Shown here: in pieces, positions 11,386-21,900 of the stretch
How the letters are laid out: each line of letters begins with the position of its first letter
How positions within the stretch are numbered: the stretch's first letter is position 1
Source of the DNA: Dromiciops gliroides
Taxonomy: Eukaryota > Chordata > Mammalia > Microbiotheria > Microbiotheriidae
Assembly (NCBI RefSeq): GCF_019393635.1
Contig: NC_057861.1
Coordinates: forward strand, 57,859,532 to 57,923,531
Reading direction: 5' to 3'
Length of the DNA stretch: 64,000 nucleotides
Notes under the pieces: model-generated
Database searches by the model: none
What the model was told of the DNA's origin: nothing
What the model saw: the letters and a program-made list of their open reading frames with translations, nothing else
Made by a program: the position numbers and the translations under genes

Positions 11386-11606
11386 AATGTTCAATCATTC
11401 AGTCGTGATTCCTTGTGACCTCTTGGGGTTTTCTTGGCAAAAATTCTGGAGTAGCTTCTTTTCCTTCTCTATCTCATTTTACAGATGAGAAAAACTGAGG
11501 CAAACAGGGTGAAGTAACTTGTCCAGGGTGACACAGTCAGTAAGTGTCGGAGGTCAGATTTGAACTCAGGTCTTCTTGACTCCATTGTGCCATCTAGCTT
11601 CCCCAA
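11386..11606 (-). mobile_element. MAR1/MON1-type long SINE
   Basis: CTTGTGACCTCTTGGGGTTT and TTCTTGGCAAAAATTCTGGA (tail module) precede the MIR-like core and the reversed head at 11580-11606. Confidence 0.7.
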
Positions 11607-11766
11607 GCTTAGCACAGTCCCCCAGCACATAGTAGGTACTTAATAAATGTGTAATGACTGACTTTAAATAGGAACCTCTGGAAGACCTCACCTCTGGAAG
11701 TCTCTTCTTCAGTTGAATCCTGCACTCTTCCATCATAGTGACAAACACCTTTAGCAATTACTTCTT

Positions 11767-11928
11767 GGGGCAGCTAGGTGGCGCAGTGGATAAAGCACTG
11801 GCCCTGGATTCAGAGTACCTGAGTTCAAATCCAGCCTTAGATACTTGAGACTTACTAGCTGTGTGACCTGGGCAAGTCACTTAACCCCCATTGCTCCTGC
11901 AAAAAAAAACCAAAAAACAAAAACACAC
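11767..11928 (+). mobile_element. Short SINE
   Basis: Complete; CAATTACTTCTT / CAATTACTTCTC flank it (11755, 11945). Confidence 0.92.
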
Positions 11929-12575
11929 AACCCCCCACCCAAAAACAATTACTTCTCCCTGTTTTATGCCTCACCTGATGTTTATAATTGCTGAAGTAGG
12001 TTATCCCTATTATATATTTCAAGGAATATTTAGCAATTCTGATGCATTTTGCTGAAGAGAGAACCTTTCAGGTGGTGTTTTGGCTCCATCAAATCAAATC
12101 CTAGGCAAATATTATTGATAAACATCAAGTACAATGAGTATCCTATGTTTTGCACACATTCTAGTCAGTTGTGTGATAGTGAAGATATAACTCACTATTG
12201 AATATTGATTGCAAAAGCCCTTCTCATATCCTGATTGAGGACATCATTGATACATGTGGAGATGATTCTCATAATGTTTTTGTTTAGATGGAAAATAGGT
12301 CAGTAATTGTTCTTTCCCTACCCTTTTCTGGATTAATAAGGTCTTGGGACTTTATTCATACCTCTGCTATCTTCCCCTTCTTTGGGCATTTTGTGACTTG
12401 ATCCCTCAAAGCACACAGTTGTATAATTCTCCACCCCCACCCCCATAGATCTCCTCTATGTTCTAGCCCAACTGCTTTTTTCTACCTTTGTTCTATTAAT
12501 GCCATTTCTACCTCCTTGCTGAGCACATCCAGGTCCATGATGCTTGAGTCCAAGTGTGGTGGAGCTATTATCCTT
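11929..12575. other. Intergenic, nothing recognised
   Basis: AT-rich DNA with CCTGATTGAGGACATCATTG and similar blocks that look like an old interspersed repeat of unknown family. Confidence 0.4.
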
Positions 12576-12717
12576 TTGTTTGGTGAGGCAACTGGGGTTA
12601 AGTGACTTGCCCAGGGTCACACAGCTAGTAAGTGTCAAGTGTCTGAGGCCAGATTTGAACTCAGGTCCCTCTGAATCCAGGGCCAGTGCTCTATCCACTG
12701 CATCACCTAGCTGCCCC
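12576..12717 (-). mobile_element. Short SINE, first of a same-site pair
   Basis: GAGCTATTATCCTTTTG precedes and follows the copy. Confidence 0.92.
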
Positions 12718-12733
12718 AGAGCTATTATCCTTT

Positions 12734-12873
12734 TGGGGGGGGGCAATTGGGGTTAAGTGACTTGCCCAGGGTCACATAGCTAGTAAGTGTCAAGTGTCTG
12801 AGGCCGGATTTGAACTCAGGTCCTCTTGAATCCAGGGCCAGTGTGTCTATCCACTGTACCACCTAGCTGCCCC
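12734..12873 (-). mobile_element. Short SINE, second of a same-site pair
   Basis: Shares its left target repeat with the previous copy; third GAGCTATTATCCTT at 12875-12888. Confidence 0.92.
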
Positions 12874-13032
12874 GGAGCTATTATCCTTGACAGTGAAAAC
12901 AGTTTTGTTATAAAAATCTTTGGAGATCTTTTCCATTTTTCTTCTTTTGTTGTCTTCCATCCATCTTTTTCATTAAATGCTCTTGGGATGACTTTACTTA
13001 ATTTGGCTCTCCCATTAATCTTTTTGGTTTTA

Positions 13033-13262
13033 CACTTCAGTAGTGGATAGTGTGCTGGACCTGGAGTCAGGCAGACTTGTATTCAAACCCAGCCTCAGAT
13101 AATTATTGACTATGTGACCCCGGACAAGTCACTTTACCCTGTTGCTTCAGTTTTCTCATCTGTAAAATGAGATGGAGAAAGAAATGGCAAGTCACTCTGG
13201 TATTTTTGCCAAGAAAACCCCAAGGGATCACAAGGAATCAGACATGACTGAATGAACAATAA
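13033..13262 (+). mobile_element. MAR1/MON1-type long SINE
   Basis: Head GTAGTGGATAGTGTGCTGGA, core, then GAGAAAGAAATGGCAAGTCA and GACATGACTGAATGAACAAT. Confidence 0.75.
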
Positions 13263-13419
13263 CAATGTGCTAGGCACTGTACTAAGTACTTAAGATACAA
13301 AAACAGTTCTTCACCTTTTTTGGGTTGTAGAGTCATAATGGTTCATAGACTTCATCAGACTGCCAAAGGACTCTATAACCCCAAAAAGTTGAAAGTTATA
13401 GACTTTATCTGGAAATTGA

Positions 13420-13540
13420 GCTGGAGAAGGCAATGGCAAACCACTCCAATATCTTTGCCAAGAAAACCTCTAAAAGAGTCACAAAGAGTTGGAGACAACG
13501 GAAAACAACTAAACAACAAACAATACCAAAACATCCTATT
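13420..13540 (+). mobile_element. MAR1/MON1-type SINE, 3' part
   Basis: CTGGAGAAGGCAATGGCAAA to AACTAAACAACAAACAATAC; the 5' half is absent. Confidence 0.7.
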
Positions 13541-13628
13541 GCTTTAGGAAATGCTATTGCTTCTACTCTTCCATTACTGTTTCCCCAAAGATTCTAGATG
13601 AGCTTATATAGCCTAAAGACATTACAGA

Positions 13629-13808
13629 GGGGGCAGCTAGGTGGCACAGTGGATAAAGCACGGGCCCTGGATTCCAGAGGACCTGAGTTCAAATCCGACT
13701 TCAGACACTTGACCTAACTGGCTGTGTGACCCTGGGAAAGTCACTTAATCCTCATTGTCCTGCAAAAACCAAAAACAAACAAAATCCCCCTAAAAATAAA
13801 AAAAAAAG
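13629..13808 (+). mobile_element. Short SINE
   Basis: Complete with a mixed A-rich tail; AGACATTACAGAG and AGACGTTATAGAG flank it. Confidence 0.92.
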
Positions 13809-14044
13809 ATTTTAAAAAGACGTTATAGAGTATGGCTGTCATCTCTCATTTATGATGGTGGTCTTTTGGAACACATCTTATTGTGGGCACTGAAATAGGA
13901 AACAGCTACATGTCCCATGAACATGTTCCCATCTCTCATTGCCTTTGGATATGCAATAAAAACCAATTCGGCCAATTCCTTTCTTTATCTCTTTGAGCAG
14001 TACTGATGAACCACCCTTCCATCTTTCTTCTGGTTGTGTTTCTC

Positions 14045-14396
14045 ATCCAGGTGTTCTTCACCTGGGATCTATGAACTTGTTTGTTTGTTTGTGTGTGTAT
14101 TTAATATTTGACAATTGTATTTCTTTTCTTCTTCTTTTTTTTGGGGGGGGGCAGGGCAATGAGGATTAAGTGACTTGCCCAGGGTCACACAGCTAGTAAG
14201 TGTCAAGTGTCCGAGGTTGGATTTGACTCAGGTCCTCCTGGATTCAGGGCTAGTGCTTTATGCACTGTGCTGCCTAGCTGCCCCCTTGACAATTGTATTT
14301 CAATAGATTTTATTTTCTTTGTAATCCTCTGTATTTTATTTATATATTCAAAAACATCGTTCTGAGTGTTTGTACTTTATGCATTCAAAACATTGT
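14045..14396 (+). mobile_element. DNA-transposon-like fossil split by a SINE
   Basis: GTTCTTCACCTGGGATCTAT, GAACTTGTTT and, past the SINE, TTTGTAATCCTCTGTATTTT resemble a mammal-wide element also seen in part at 43070-43180 and 13305-13400. Confidence 0.4.
14143..14284 (-). mobile_element. Short SINE
   Basis: Flanked by TTGACAATTGTATTTC on both sides. Confidence 0.92.
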
Positions 14397-14525
14397 TCAG
14401 AAGTTGTAGTGGATGCCTGTAATCCCTATTCTGGGGAAGTCGAGTTTGGTGGATTGCTGGAGTTTAGGAGTTCTGAGCTACATTAGATTGAGGTGATCAG
14501 GTGTTCACACTATGCTTGCAACCAA
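14397..14525 (+). ncRNA. Truncated 7SL (SRP RNA) fossil
   Basis: GGATGCCTGTAATCC, GGATTGCTGGAGTTTAGGAG, TTCTGAGCTACATTAG, GATCAGGTGTTCACACTA and ACCAATCTGG follow the order and spacing of the first 120-130 nt of 7SL RNA (GTGCCTGTAGTCC, GGATCGCTTGAGTCCAGGAG, TTCTGGGCTGTAGTG, GATCGGGTGTCCGCACTAAG, ATCAATATGG). It keeps the Alu domain and the start of the S domain, then stops. No A-tail is left. Diverged, so a dead retrocopy rather than a gene. Confidence 0.75.
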
Positions 14526-14559
14526 TCTGGATTTTGGGGCAGTAATAAGGGTAGTCATG

Positions 14560-14838
14560 ATGATGATAACTGTAATAATAATAGGCATTTATTTATAGAG
14601 AACTTAAGACTTTCAAAGTACTTTGCAAGCATTATCTCATTTGAGCCTCACAGTAGCCCAGTGAGGTAGGTAATACATGTATTATTATGATTATCACCGT
14701 TTTATGGATGAGGAAACTGAGGCTTGTCACCTCCTCAATGTGTCCTTGTTCAAACAACAGGGAAGAGTCAAAGGAGCAATTTGGTCCCAAGTCTTTCTGA
14801 TTTCAAGTCCAAAACTCTATCCACTGTGCCTTAATGCT
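14560..14838 (-). mobile_element. MIR/THER1-type fossil, long
   Basis: CAAAGTACTTTGCAAGCATT, ATCTCATTTGAGCCTCACAG, GATGAGGAAACTGAGGC and the reversed head at 14820-14838. Confidence 0.65.
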
Positions 14839-14839
14839 G

Positions 14840-15415
14840 TTCTTGGAATTTAGATACAAAGTGTTAGAACTAGGAGGGCCCTTAGAACATGGAATGTCAG
14901 AGCTAAGAGGACCCCTGGAGCAGAACATATCAGAGTTAGGAGGACCCTTAGGACACAGGATGTCAGAGTTGGGAGGGCCTTTAGAAAATACAATGTCAGA
15001 GCCGGGAGGGGCCTTAGAACATGGAATGTCAGAGCCAAGAGGACCCTTAGAACACAGGATGTAAGAGTTTGGGGAGGGTCCTTAGAATACAGGATGTCAG
15101 AGCTGGGAGAGATCTTAGAACAGAATGCTGTAACTGGGAAAGACCTTAGAACAGAGAATGAATGTCAGAGCTAGAAGGACTATAGAGCATAGAATATTGG
15201 TGTAGGGGCCAAATTTAATATGGGCAGAGTTAATTGGGTGGCTCGCCATAATATTGGGGTTCAGAAAATAATGAGGGACTTCTAGCTCCAAAGTTTCTTC
15301 TCCCAGTATTACAGCGAGCCACCCAATTAACTTTCCCCATATTAAATTTGGCCCCTACATTGGGACTAGAGGGAGGTCTCTTAGAAGACAGGTCAGAGCT
15401 GAATTTGGGACCTCA
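14840..15415 (+). repeat. 33-bp minisatellite array B, interrupted by the fold-back element
   Basis: Units GTCAGAGCTGGGAGG plus CCTTAGAACACAGGAT repeat about eleven times from 14840 to 15200 and resume after 15363. One frame stays open as [11 protein letters not shown]-like repeats for 76 codons because 33 is divisible by three. Confidence 0.85.
15201..15359. mobile_element. 159-bp fold-back (inverted-repeat) element of unknown family
   Basis: Arms of about 57 bp, TGTAGGGGCCAAATTTAATA... and its complement ending GGCCCCTACA, match with only about six differences around a loop of about 45 bp. Both sides are flanked by TTGG (15197-15200, 15360-15363), a plausible 4-bp target duplication. It interrupts the 33-bp minisatellite. 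It codes for nothing. It could be a MITE-like non-autonomous DNA element or a rearranged terminal repeat. Confidence 0.75.
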
Positions 15416-15837
15416 AATAGTCCATGTCTTCTTATACTCCATCTTATACAGGAACGAAACAGAAGAAGACAAGGAAAGCACAAAGGAGAAAGGATTTGGT
15501 CTAGGGTCAGGCCAAGTCAACAGCACCACAGGGCCTAGAAGCTAGGTCTCCTGACTCCCAGCCCATCTGTCCCCTTGTAGGGAGGAGGTTCCCACTTGCT
15601 GCCCCTTCTCAGAAATGCTTTCTTCTCTATAGGCATTCACTTGCTCCCCCAGCCCACGGGTGTCCCGCCCATGGGCAAAGCCCTCGGTGACGTTCACTAC
15701 CAAAAGGCCAACCCCTATCTCCAGGCCTAGCTAAAGCAGCCTTGTTTTTCATTGATGAAGAGGGGACTGCAGGGAGTCCCTGGCATCTCAAAGCAGCATC
15801 CTGACCCACGTACTGATGCTGGCTTGGGCAGGAATGG

Positions 15838-15995
15838 CTACTGTCTTTGCCCCAGGGCATGGGCAATATCTGCTTCAGAAATAAACGGAGCCGTCCTGGA
15901 ATCTTTTTCATCATATTTCTGGATCTGTGCTTTGAGGTGCCTCAATTTCCTCTTCAGGTAGTCACAGCGGGCTTGCTTCTCCAGGAAAACGGGTC
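15838..15995 (-). CDS. OCEL1: OCEL1 terminal coding exon
   Basis: The acceptor is CCCCTCTGGCAG. It encodes [19 protein letters not shown] then [13 protein letters not shown], the conserved end of the occludin/ELL domain. It continues for 19 residues ([19 protein letters not shown]) to TAG at 15838-15840, whereas human OCEL1 ends about 9 residues after the helix. Confidence 0.93.
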
Positions 15996-18900
15996 CTGCC
16001 AGAGGGGAGAGCCGAGAATCTCATGGCCAGTGCTCAGCCTGGTCAAATGTTGATGGAGGAGAAAGTGCTTCGTTCCATCTAGCTTCAATACCAGGCCAAT
16101 TTATTTCTATTTTTTAAAAGTGGATATTCGTCCCTGACTACTTCTCCCTTCTTCCTTCTTCTGACTCACCAAACTCTTCTCCTAACTCCTTGATGAAACT
16201 GTCACCCTGGCCTTGCTCTTCTAGGAAGCCTGCCTAGATTGACCCAAGGGTAGAAGTCTGGGCAGTCATCCAGCCTCCCAATAATTGGGACTTCTTTTTG
16301 TACAGACCCAGGACCCCAGTGATTTACAAAGTTAGGGCACAAAATAAAAATGAATTCTAATCCCGATTGTTCAGGGTCTTCAAGGTTGGTCCCAGAATTG
16401 GAGTGGGGAGGTTTCAGCAATGTGTGCAACCTTCTCCTCCCCACAGGTTGAGCCTTATCCTTCCTTCCCTTATTTGGGGTATCCAAAGACTCCCCAGGAC
16501 ATCAGCTACCGCTAAGACTTAGTTTCTTGTGTCTCTGGCAGGTGCAGTGGAAGAGAAGTGTTAGACTCCTGCCTGAGAAAATACCACATTCTCTCTCAAG
16601 GGCCAAATCACTTTCCTTCCTCCCAGTCTGACTTAGTTTTACCATCTGTAAAATGGGAGCATATATAGTTCTATTTGATTTCTCTGACAGTCTACACTCT
16701 CTAGTGAATTACCTTAGGGTGATTCCCAGGCAAGGGAAGAGAGGGATGACTTCTGGGGAGGGCCTTTGGGAAAGAATGGTAGGGGGAAGAGCTAGACTCA
16801 GAGGAGGGTCCTATAGAGTTAACAAAGGTCCTGGGAGTCCCTCACTCACCTTCTCTTCCTCTCCAATTCCCTCCGGACCCCAGGCAAGGCGGGCTTCTTC
16901 CTGGTGGGGGGGGGCAGGGGGAGAGGAAAGGCAGATGGAGAGAACTGAGTCTGTGCTGGGTGGAGATCTTCACCCACTGCCCATCTTATCTGCCTTTCAC
17001 CCTCAAGTCACCAACTATTTTCTGCTTAAAACAGCACTTTCTACCCTATCACCTCTAGGAAGCCTGCTTGGATTGACCAGAAGACCAGAAGGGCCACTAT
17101 GTCCCTGCTGCCATCTGACGATCAGAAGTGTCTTTCTCTGCCGTCAGAGCAGGACCTCCAGGGCTGCCTGGATAGCACAGGCTGGAGCTCAACAAGCATT
17201 TATTAAGTAGCTACTATGTGCCAGGCTCTGTATTAAGCTCTTGGGATACAAAGAAAGGCAAATGACAGTCCCTGGCCTCAGGGAGCTCCCAGTCTAATGG
17301 GGGTGACAACGTTCAAACAGCTACAAACAAGATACATACAGTACAAATATGGGAGGCAATATCCAAGGGAATCCACTGGCAGGGGAGGGAGCTGAGAAAG
17401 GCCTCTGACAGAAAGTGGCCTCTTAGCTAAGGCCTTCAGGGAGGCAGGGCAAGCTAGGAGTAAGAGGTCAGGAGGGAGAGCATGCCTGGCATGGGGTACA
17501 AGCAGGGCAAAGGTCCTGAGACTGGAGTTTAGTGTAGCCTGAGGGGGACAAGGGAGGAGAGAGGAGAGGGAATGACTGGTTCTGGGTCACGTCTGCACCA
17601 GCTCCCTCTCCCCATCCAGGGCAGGCTGAGAGGATGGCCCCCTGCCTGCCTCCCCTTTCCCACCCTTCCTCCCAAGCCACATGAAAGCCTCAGCAGCCCA
17701 GCCTAGAGTAGGGGTTCCAACGTGCCAGGACCCCCCACCGAGGGCTGGCCTGAATGACTTTTGCCACAGACTGGGAGCCCCAAGGAATCAAGCTTGCCCC
17801 CAGACCCGGGAGTCCCCAGGGAGCCCTTCAAAACACGGCCCGAGTCCTGGAAGCCAGCCTTCTCTAAGGCCACCCCTCTGCCCACCCTCCTGAATTCCCC
17901 TCCTCCCCCTCCTCTGTTCTGGGCGATGCCTCCTCGGGGAAGGAGTAGGGATTTGGGAATGTTTGTAGTTTGGATCCCCCACCTGCTCCCCTGCCCTCCT
18001 CCCTTCTCACATTCCTCCTCCCACCACAACAGGAAGGCCCAACCCTGTCCCCTCCCCACTAGTCTCTCAGACAGGATTCCTGGCCAGGCCAGAGCCTGAC
18101 CTTGACCTCCCCATGGCCACAGACCCCTAGGAACACGTGCAGACCCAAGTCCTCCAGGTGTGCCCGCCCCCTATGCATATTCCCCAAGTCCTCTTCTTCC
18201 TCCCCGCCCATCTCCTACAGGCAGCCCTCCATGATTGGCCTCCACTGGACCTCATCACTGTGTCTTGACTGAGGTGTCCCCTCCCCTTTCCCTTCAGACT
18301 GGGAGCTTCCTGAGAGCAGCAGCCACCTCCCTCCCTGGTCAAAGGCTCTCTAGGTCGGGCTGTGTCTCCCTGCTCTCAACTGGGTTCTTCATCGGAGGGG
18401 GTCACGCCTCCATCCTTTGTCCCCCCACCTGCATGGTGAGGTCCTGGAGAGGCAGTTAACGTGGTGTGGGGTTAATCATAGAGGGCTCCCTGTAGGCATC
18501 AGTTTTAGAACCAGGGAATGGTTAGAGAGAAGGGCAGAGGATGGCTGGTCATTCAGGGCCCGGGTATTTGGGAGCAAAAAGGGAGTTAGAGGGAGCTGGA
18601 AAGGGTGGCCACTGGACCTTGGGGCCTGGCTGGGGCAGTGTTGCCAGCAGGGCTTCCAGCTCCTGGAATTTGGCCTTGGCTGTGGCCACTGCCTGATGGA
18701 TCTCCTGGTACTCAGCATGCTGGTCTTGAAACACTGCCTTGTAGCGGCGCCTCTCCACCTCACTATAGATTGCTGGTATCTCCTGCCAGGGAGGAACCCA
18801 CCAGGGGCTCAGCCTGGGCTCAAAGCAGGCCTGTGCTGAGCCCAGAACAGCTGGAACTTTTGCTTAAGAAGTGGCAATGACTTGTCCAAGGTGACACAGT

Positions 18901-21900
18901 CCAGCAGCAGAGCCAGTCGGGACTCAAACCCAGACCTCTGGAACCTTTACTTGGACTCTTTCCCCTCCATATATTACCCAGACACACAGAATACTGGTCC
19001 ATATACAGAAAGATATACAAGTTGTTGTGTTCTCAGCCGTGGGGCTTGGGGAGAAGACTGAAGGGGGCTGAGGAGGGGTTTCTCCTTAGGAAAGTCTCCT
19101 CCATTCATCTTACAAAACTGGAAGTTTCTCCTAGCTCTGAACCCAAGGAGCCCCAAAGACCTCTTTCCATCCCTCCCACTTTAAAACCCTTTGCTGAGGG
19201 ATGTCTGAATCTTAATGTTTCCCCAAAAGACCCTTCTCCAGGGACCCCTATCATCCCCCTCACCTCCTATGCTCCTCCAGGAATTTTCCAATGCCCCCTT
19301 CCCCAGTATTTGGATCTCCCCCGAAGATCCTTGATGCCCCTGAGCCCCTCCCAACATTCTCACCCCCATGCCAGAACCCTGCCTAGAACCTCTCCCCTGC
19401 CCCTCCCTCCTCCCAGTGTTCCCCCATTCACCTCCAATGCCCCACAAAAGGTAGACTCACAGCACATAGTCAGGTACCAGTGGAGGCTGGGGGATGCGCT
19501 CAGGTGGAGGGCTGGCCAGAACTCTGTGGGGCCCTTGCCCGGCTGAGGACCCAACCCAGGAGTCACCTTAGGGTTCTTAAGAGGAAGCTCATCTTCAAAC
19601 ACAATCTTCTTGGGCCTCTGTTGGCTCTGACCCCAAGCCTGGTGTCGTGAGGACAGATGAGAGCAAGTGAGAGGTGAAGGGCCCTGTGAGAATGGAGGGG
19701 GTCTGGCCCTGGACGCCAGCCGCTGGGGTTTCCTCAGGGACCCAGAGTGCCTCACTGCAGCTTTCCCAGCCTTCAGATCTGGATTGTCACTGCTCCGATT
19801 AGCTGCTTTGGGGGCTCATTCACCAGGGACTTTGGGGGAATAGATTGAGTACAGATTTTCTGTACCCAGAAACACAACAATAATAAACATTTACAGAGTA
19901 CTTCATTATATCATTATATCATTCCTTTGGTGTCCTGTCTTGCCTTGTTACACTGTAAGCTCTCTGAGGGCGAGAAACTGTCTTTTTTTCATTTCACACA
20001 ATAGGCATTTAACAAATGGTTACTGACTCCTGTCCCATGTCCACACATCCAATATACCCAAGAACCTTTGCTGGCCTACAAATTCCTGTTCCCTTGTACC
20101 CAGGGATTTCATCCCCTCCTGTCCTGCCATAGCCCATGTAGGCCACTCACCGCATAGTAGGCACACTTAGTGTGCCCACAGACACCATCCTCTGCTTTGC
20201 CCAGGACATCATCCCTCCTTTTCCTAAGTGCCCATATACCTGGGCACTTAGAGCTGGAAGGCACCTCCAAACTCCCTCATTTTACAGATAAGGAAACTGA
20301 GGACGAGGGAAGTTGTGATTTGCCTGAGGTGGTCAGAAGTAACCAGTGCTTATTTCATTAAGATAATATGGAAAAAAAAAAAGATAACATGAGGTTGTAA
20401 GCTTGGGTAACGAAAGGCTGCAGAAGGGGTGGATTTGGGTCAAAAGGTTCCTGTTGTTGTTCAGTCATTTTTCAGTTGTGTCCAACTCTTCATGACCCCT
20501 TCAGGATTTTTTATTTTTTTTAGTGAGGCAATTGGGGGTTAGTGACTTGCCCAGGGTCACACAGCTAGTAAGTGTCAGTGTCTGAGGCCGGATTTGAACC
20601 CAGGTATTCCTGACTCCAGGGCCGGTGCTCTATCCACTGCGCCACCTAGCTACCCCAGGATTTTCTTGCAAAGATACTGGAGGGGTTTTGCCATTTTCCT
20701 TCTCTACCTCCTTTTACAGATGAGGAAACTGAGGCAAACTGGGTAAAGTGACTTGCCCAGGGTCATACAGTTAGTGAGTTTCTGAGGTCAGATTTGAACT
20801 CAGGATGATGAGCCTTCTGAATCCAGGCTCCAAATTCTTTCTACGGTCTACCTAGTTACCCTGGGTGAAAGGATGGGAGTGTGGTGGGATGGACCATAAT
20901 GAATTTAGTTTTGAATATGTTAAGTTGCAGAGGCTTGTGGACATGTGGTAGGCAGATGGAACCCAAGGTGGATATTAAGTTGGATATATAGATCTGGGAA
21001 ACATCTCTATAGAAATAATCATTGAACCCATCACAAAGGGAGACAGTATAGAGAAAGGAGGGAAGTGAGTGCAGGACAGAAGCTTGCAGGATAAGTGGTG
21101 ATATTGATCTGGCAAAGGAAACTGAGAAGGACAGTCCAGAAATGTAGTAGAACTAAGAGAGGAGAGAGTGTCCAAGAGGGAAGGGATGGTGGCCAGTAGC
21201 AAATGCTCTAGAGAAGCCAAAGAGGATGGAGGATGGAGAAAAGGCCTTTGGGTTATGGAGGCATGGAGTGTAGATGATTCTTTCTTTCTTTCTTTCTATT
21301 CTTCTTTTCTTTCTTCTTTCTTTCTTCTCTTTCTTCTTCCTTCCTTCCTTCCTCCTTCCTTCCTTCCTTCCTTCCTTCCTTCCTTCCTTCCTTCCTTCCT
21401 TCCTTCCTTCCTTCCTTTCTCTCTCTCCTTCCTTCCTTCTTTTTGCGGGACAATGAGGGTTAAGTGACTTGCCCAGGGTCACACAGCTAATAAGTGTCAA
21501 GTGTCTGAGGTCGGATTGAATTCAGGTCCTCCTGAATCCAGGGCTGGTAATTTATCCACTGTGCCACCTAGCCATCTGGGAAAGGGAAGATAACTTGAGG
21601 GGATGACAGGGGCCAAGTGGAGATTTTAAAGGATGGGGGAGACCTAGGCATTTTTGCAGGTAACAAGGAAAGAACCAAAGGAGAGGTATAAATTGAAGGT
21701 GAGAGAAAAGGAATGATGGAGGGTGGAAACTCCCTGAAGGAAAGAGATTGGAGGAGAGCAGACCCATCTGTCCCAGCCCCACCTGTGTCCACATATTCTG
21801 TCTTCCATGTCCCCAAACAAGTCTTCCATGCCCAGAGATTCCATTCCCAAAAATGCCCACAGATGTAATATCATTGTACCTATAGAACCAGTCCCCCTAT

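Noticed and set aside
14397-14525. An Alu element
   Set aside because: Alu is primate-specific and lacks the 7SL S-domain start; GATCAGGTGTTCACACTA shows a direct 7SL origin.
16653-17210. 185-codon plus-strand frame in an OCEL1 intron
   Set aside because: Runs into an L2 tail and shows no conserved text.
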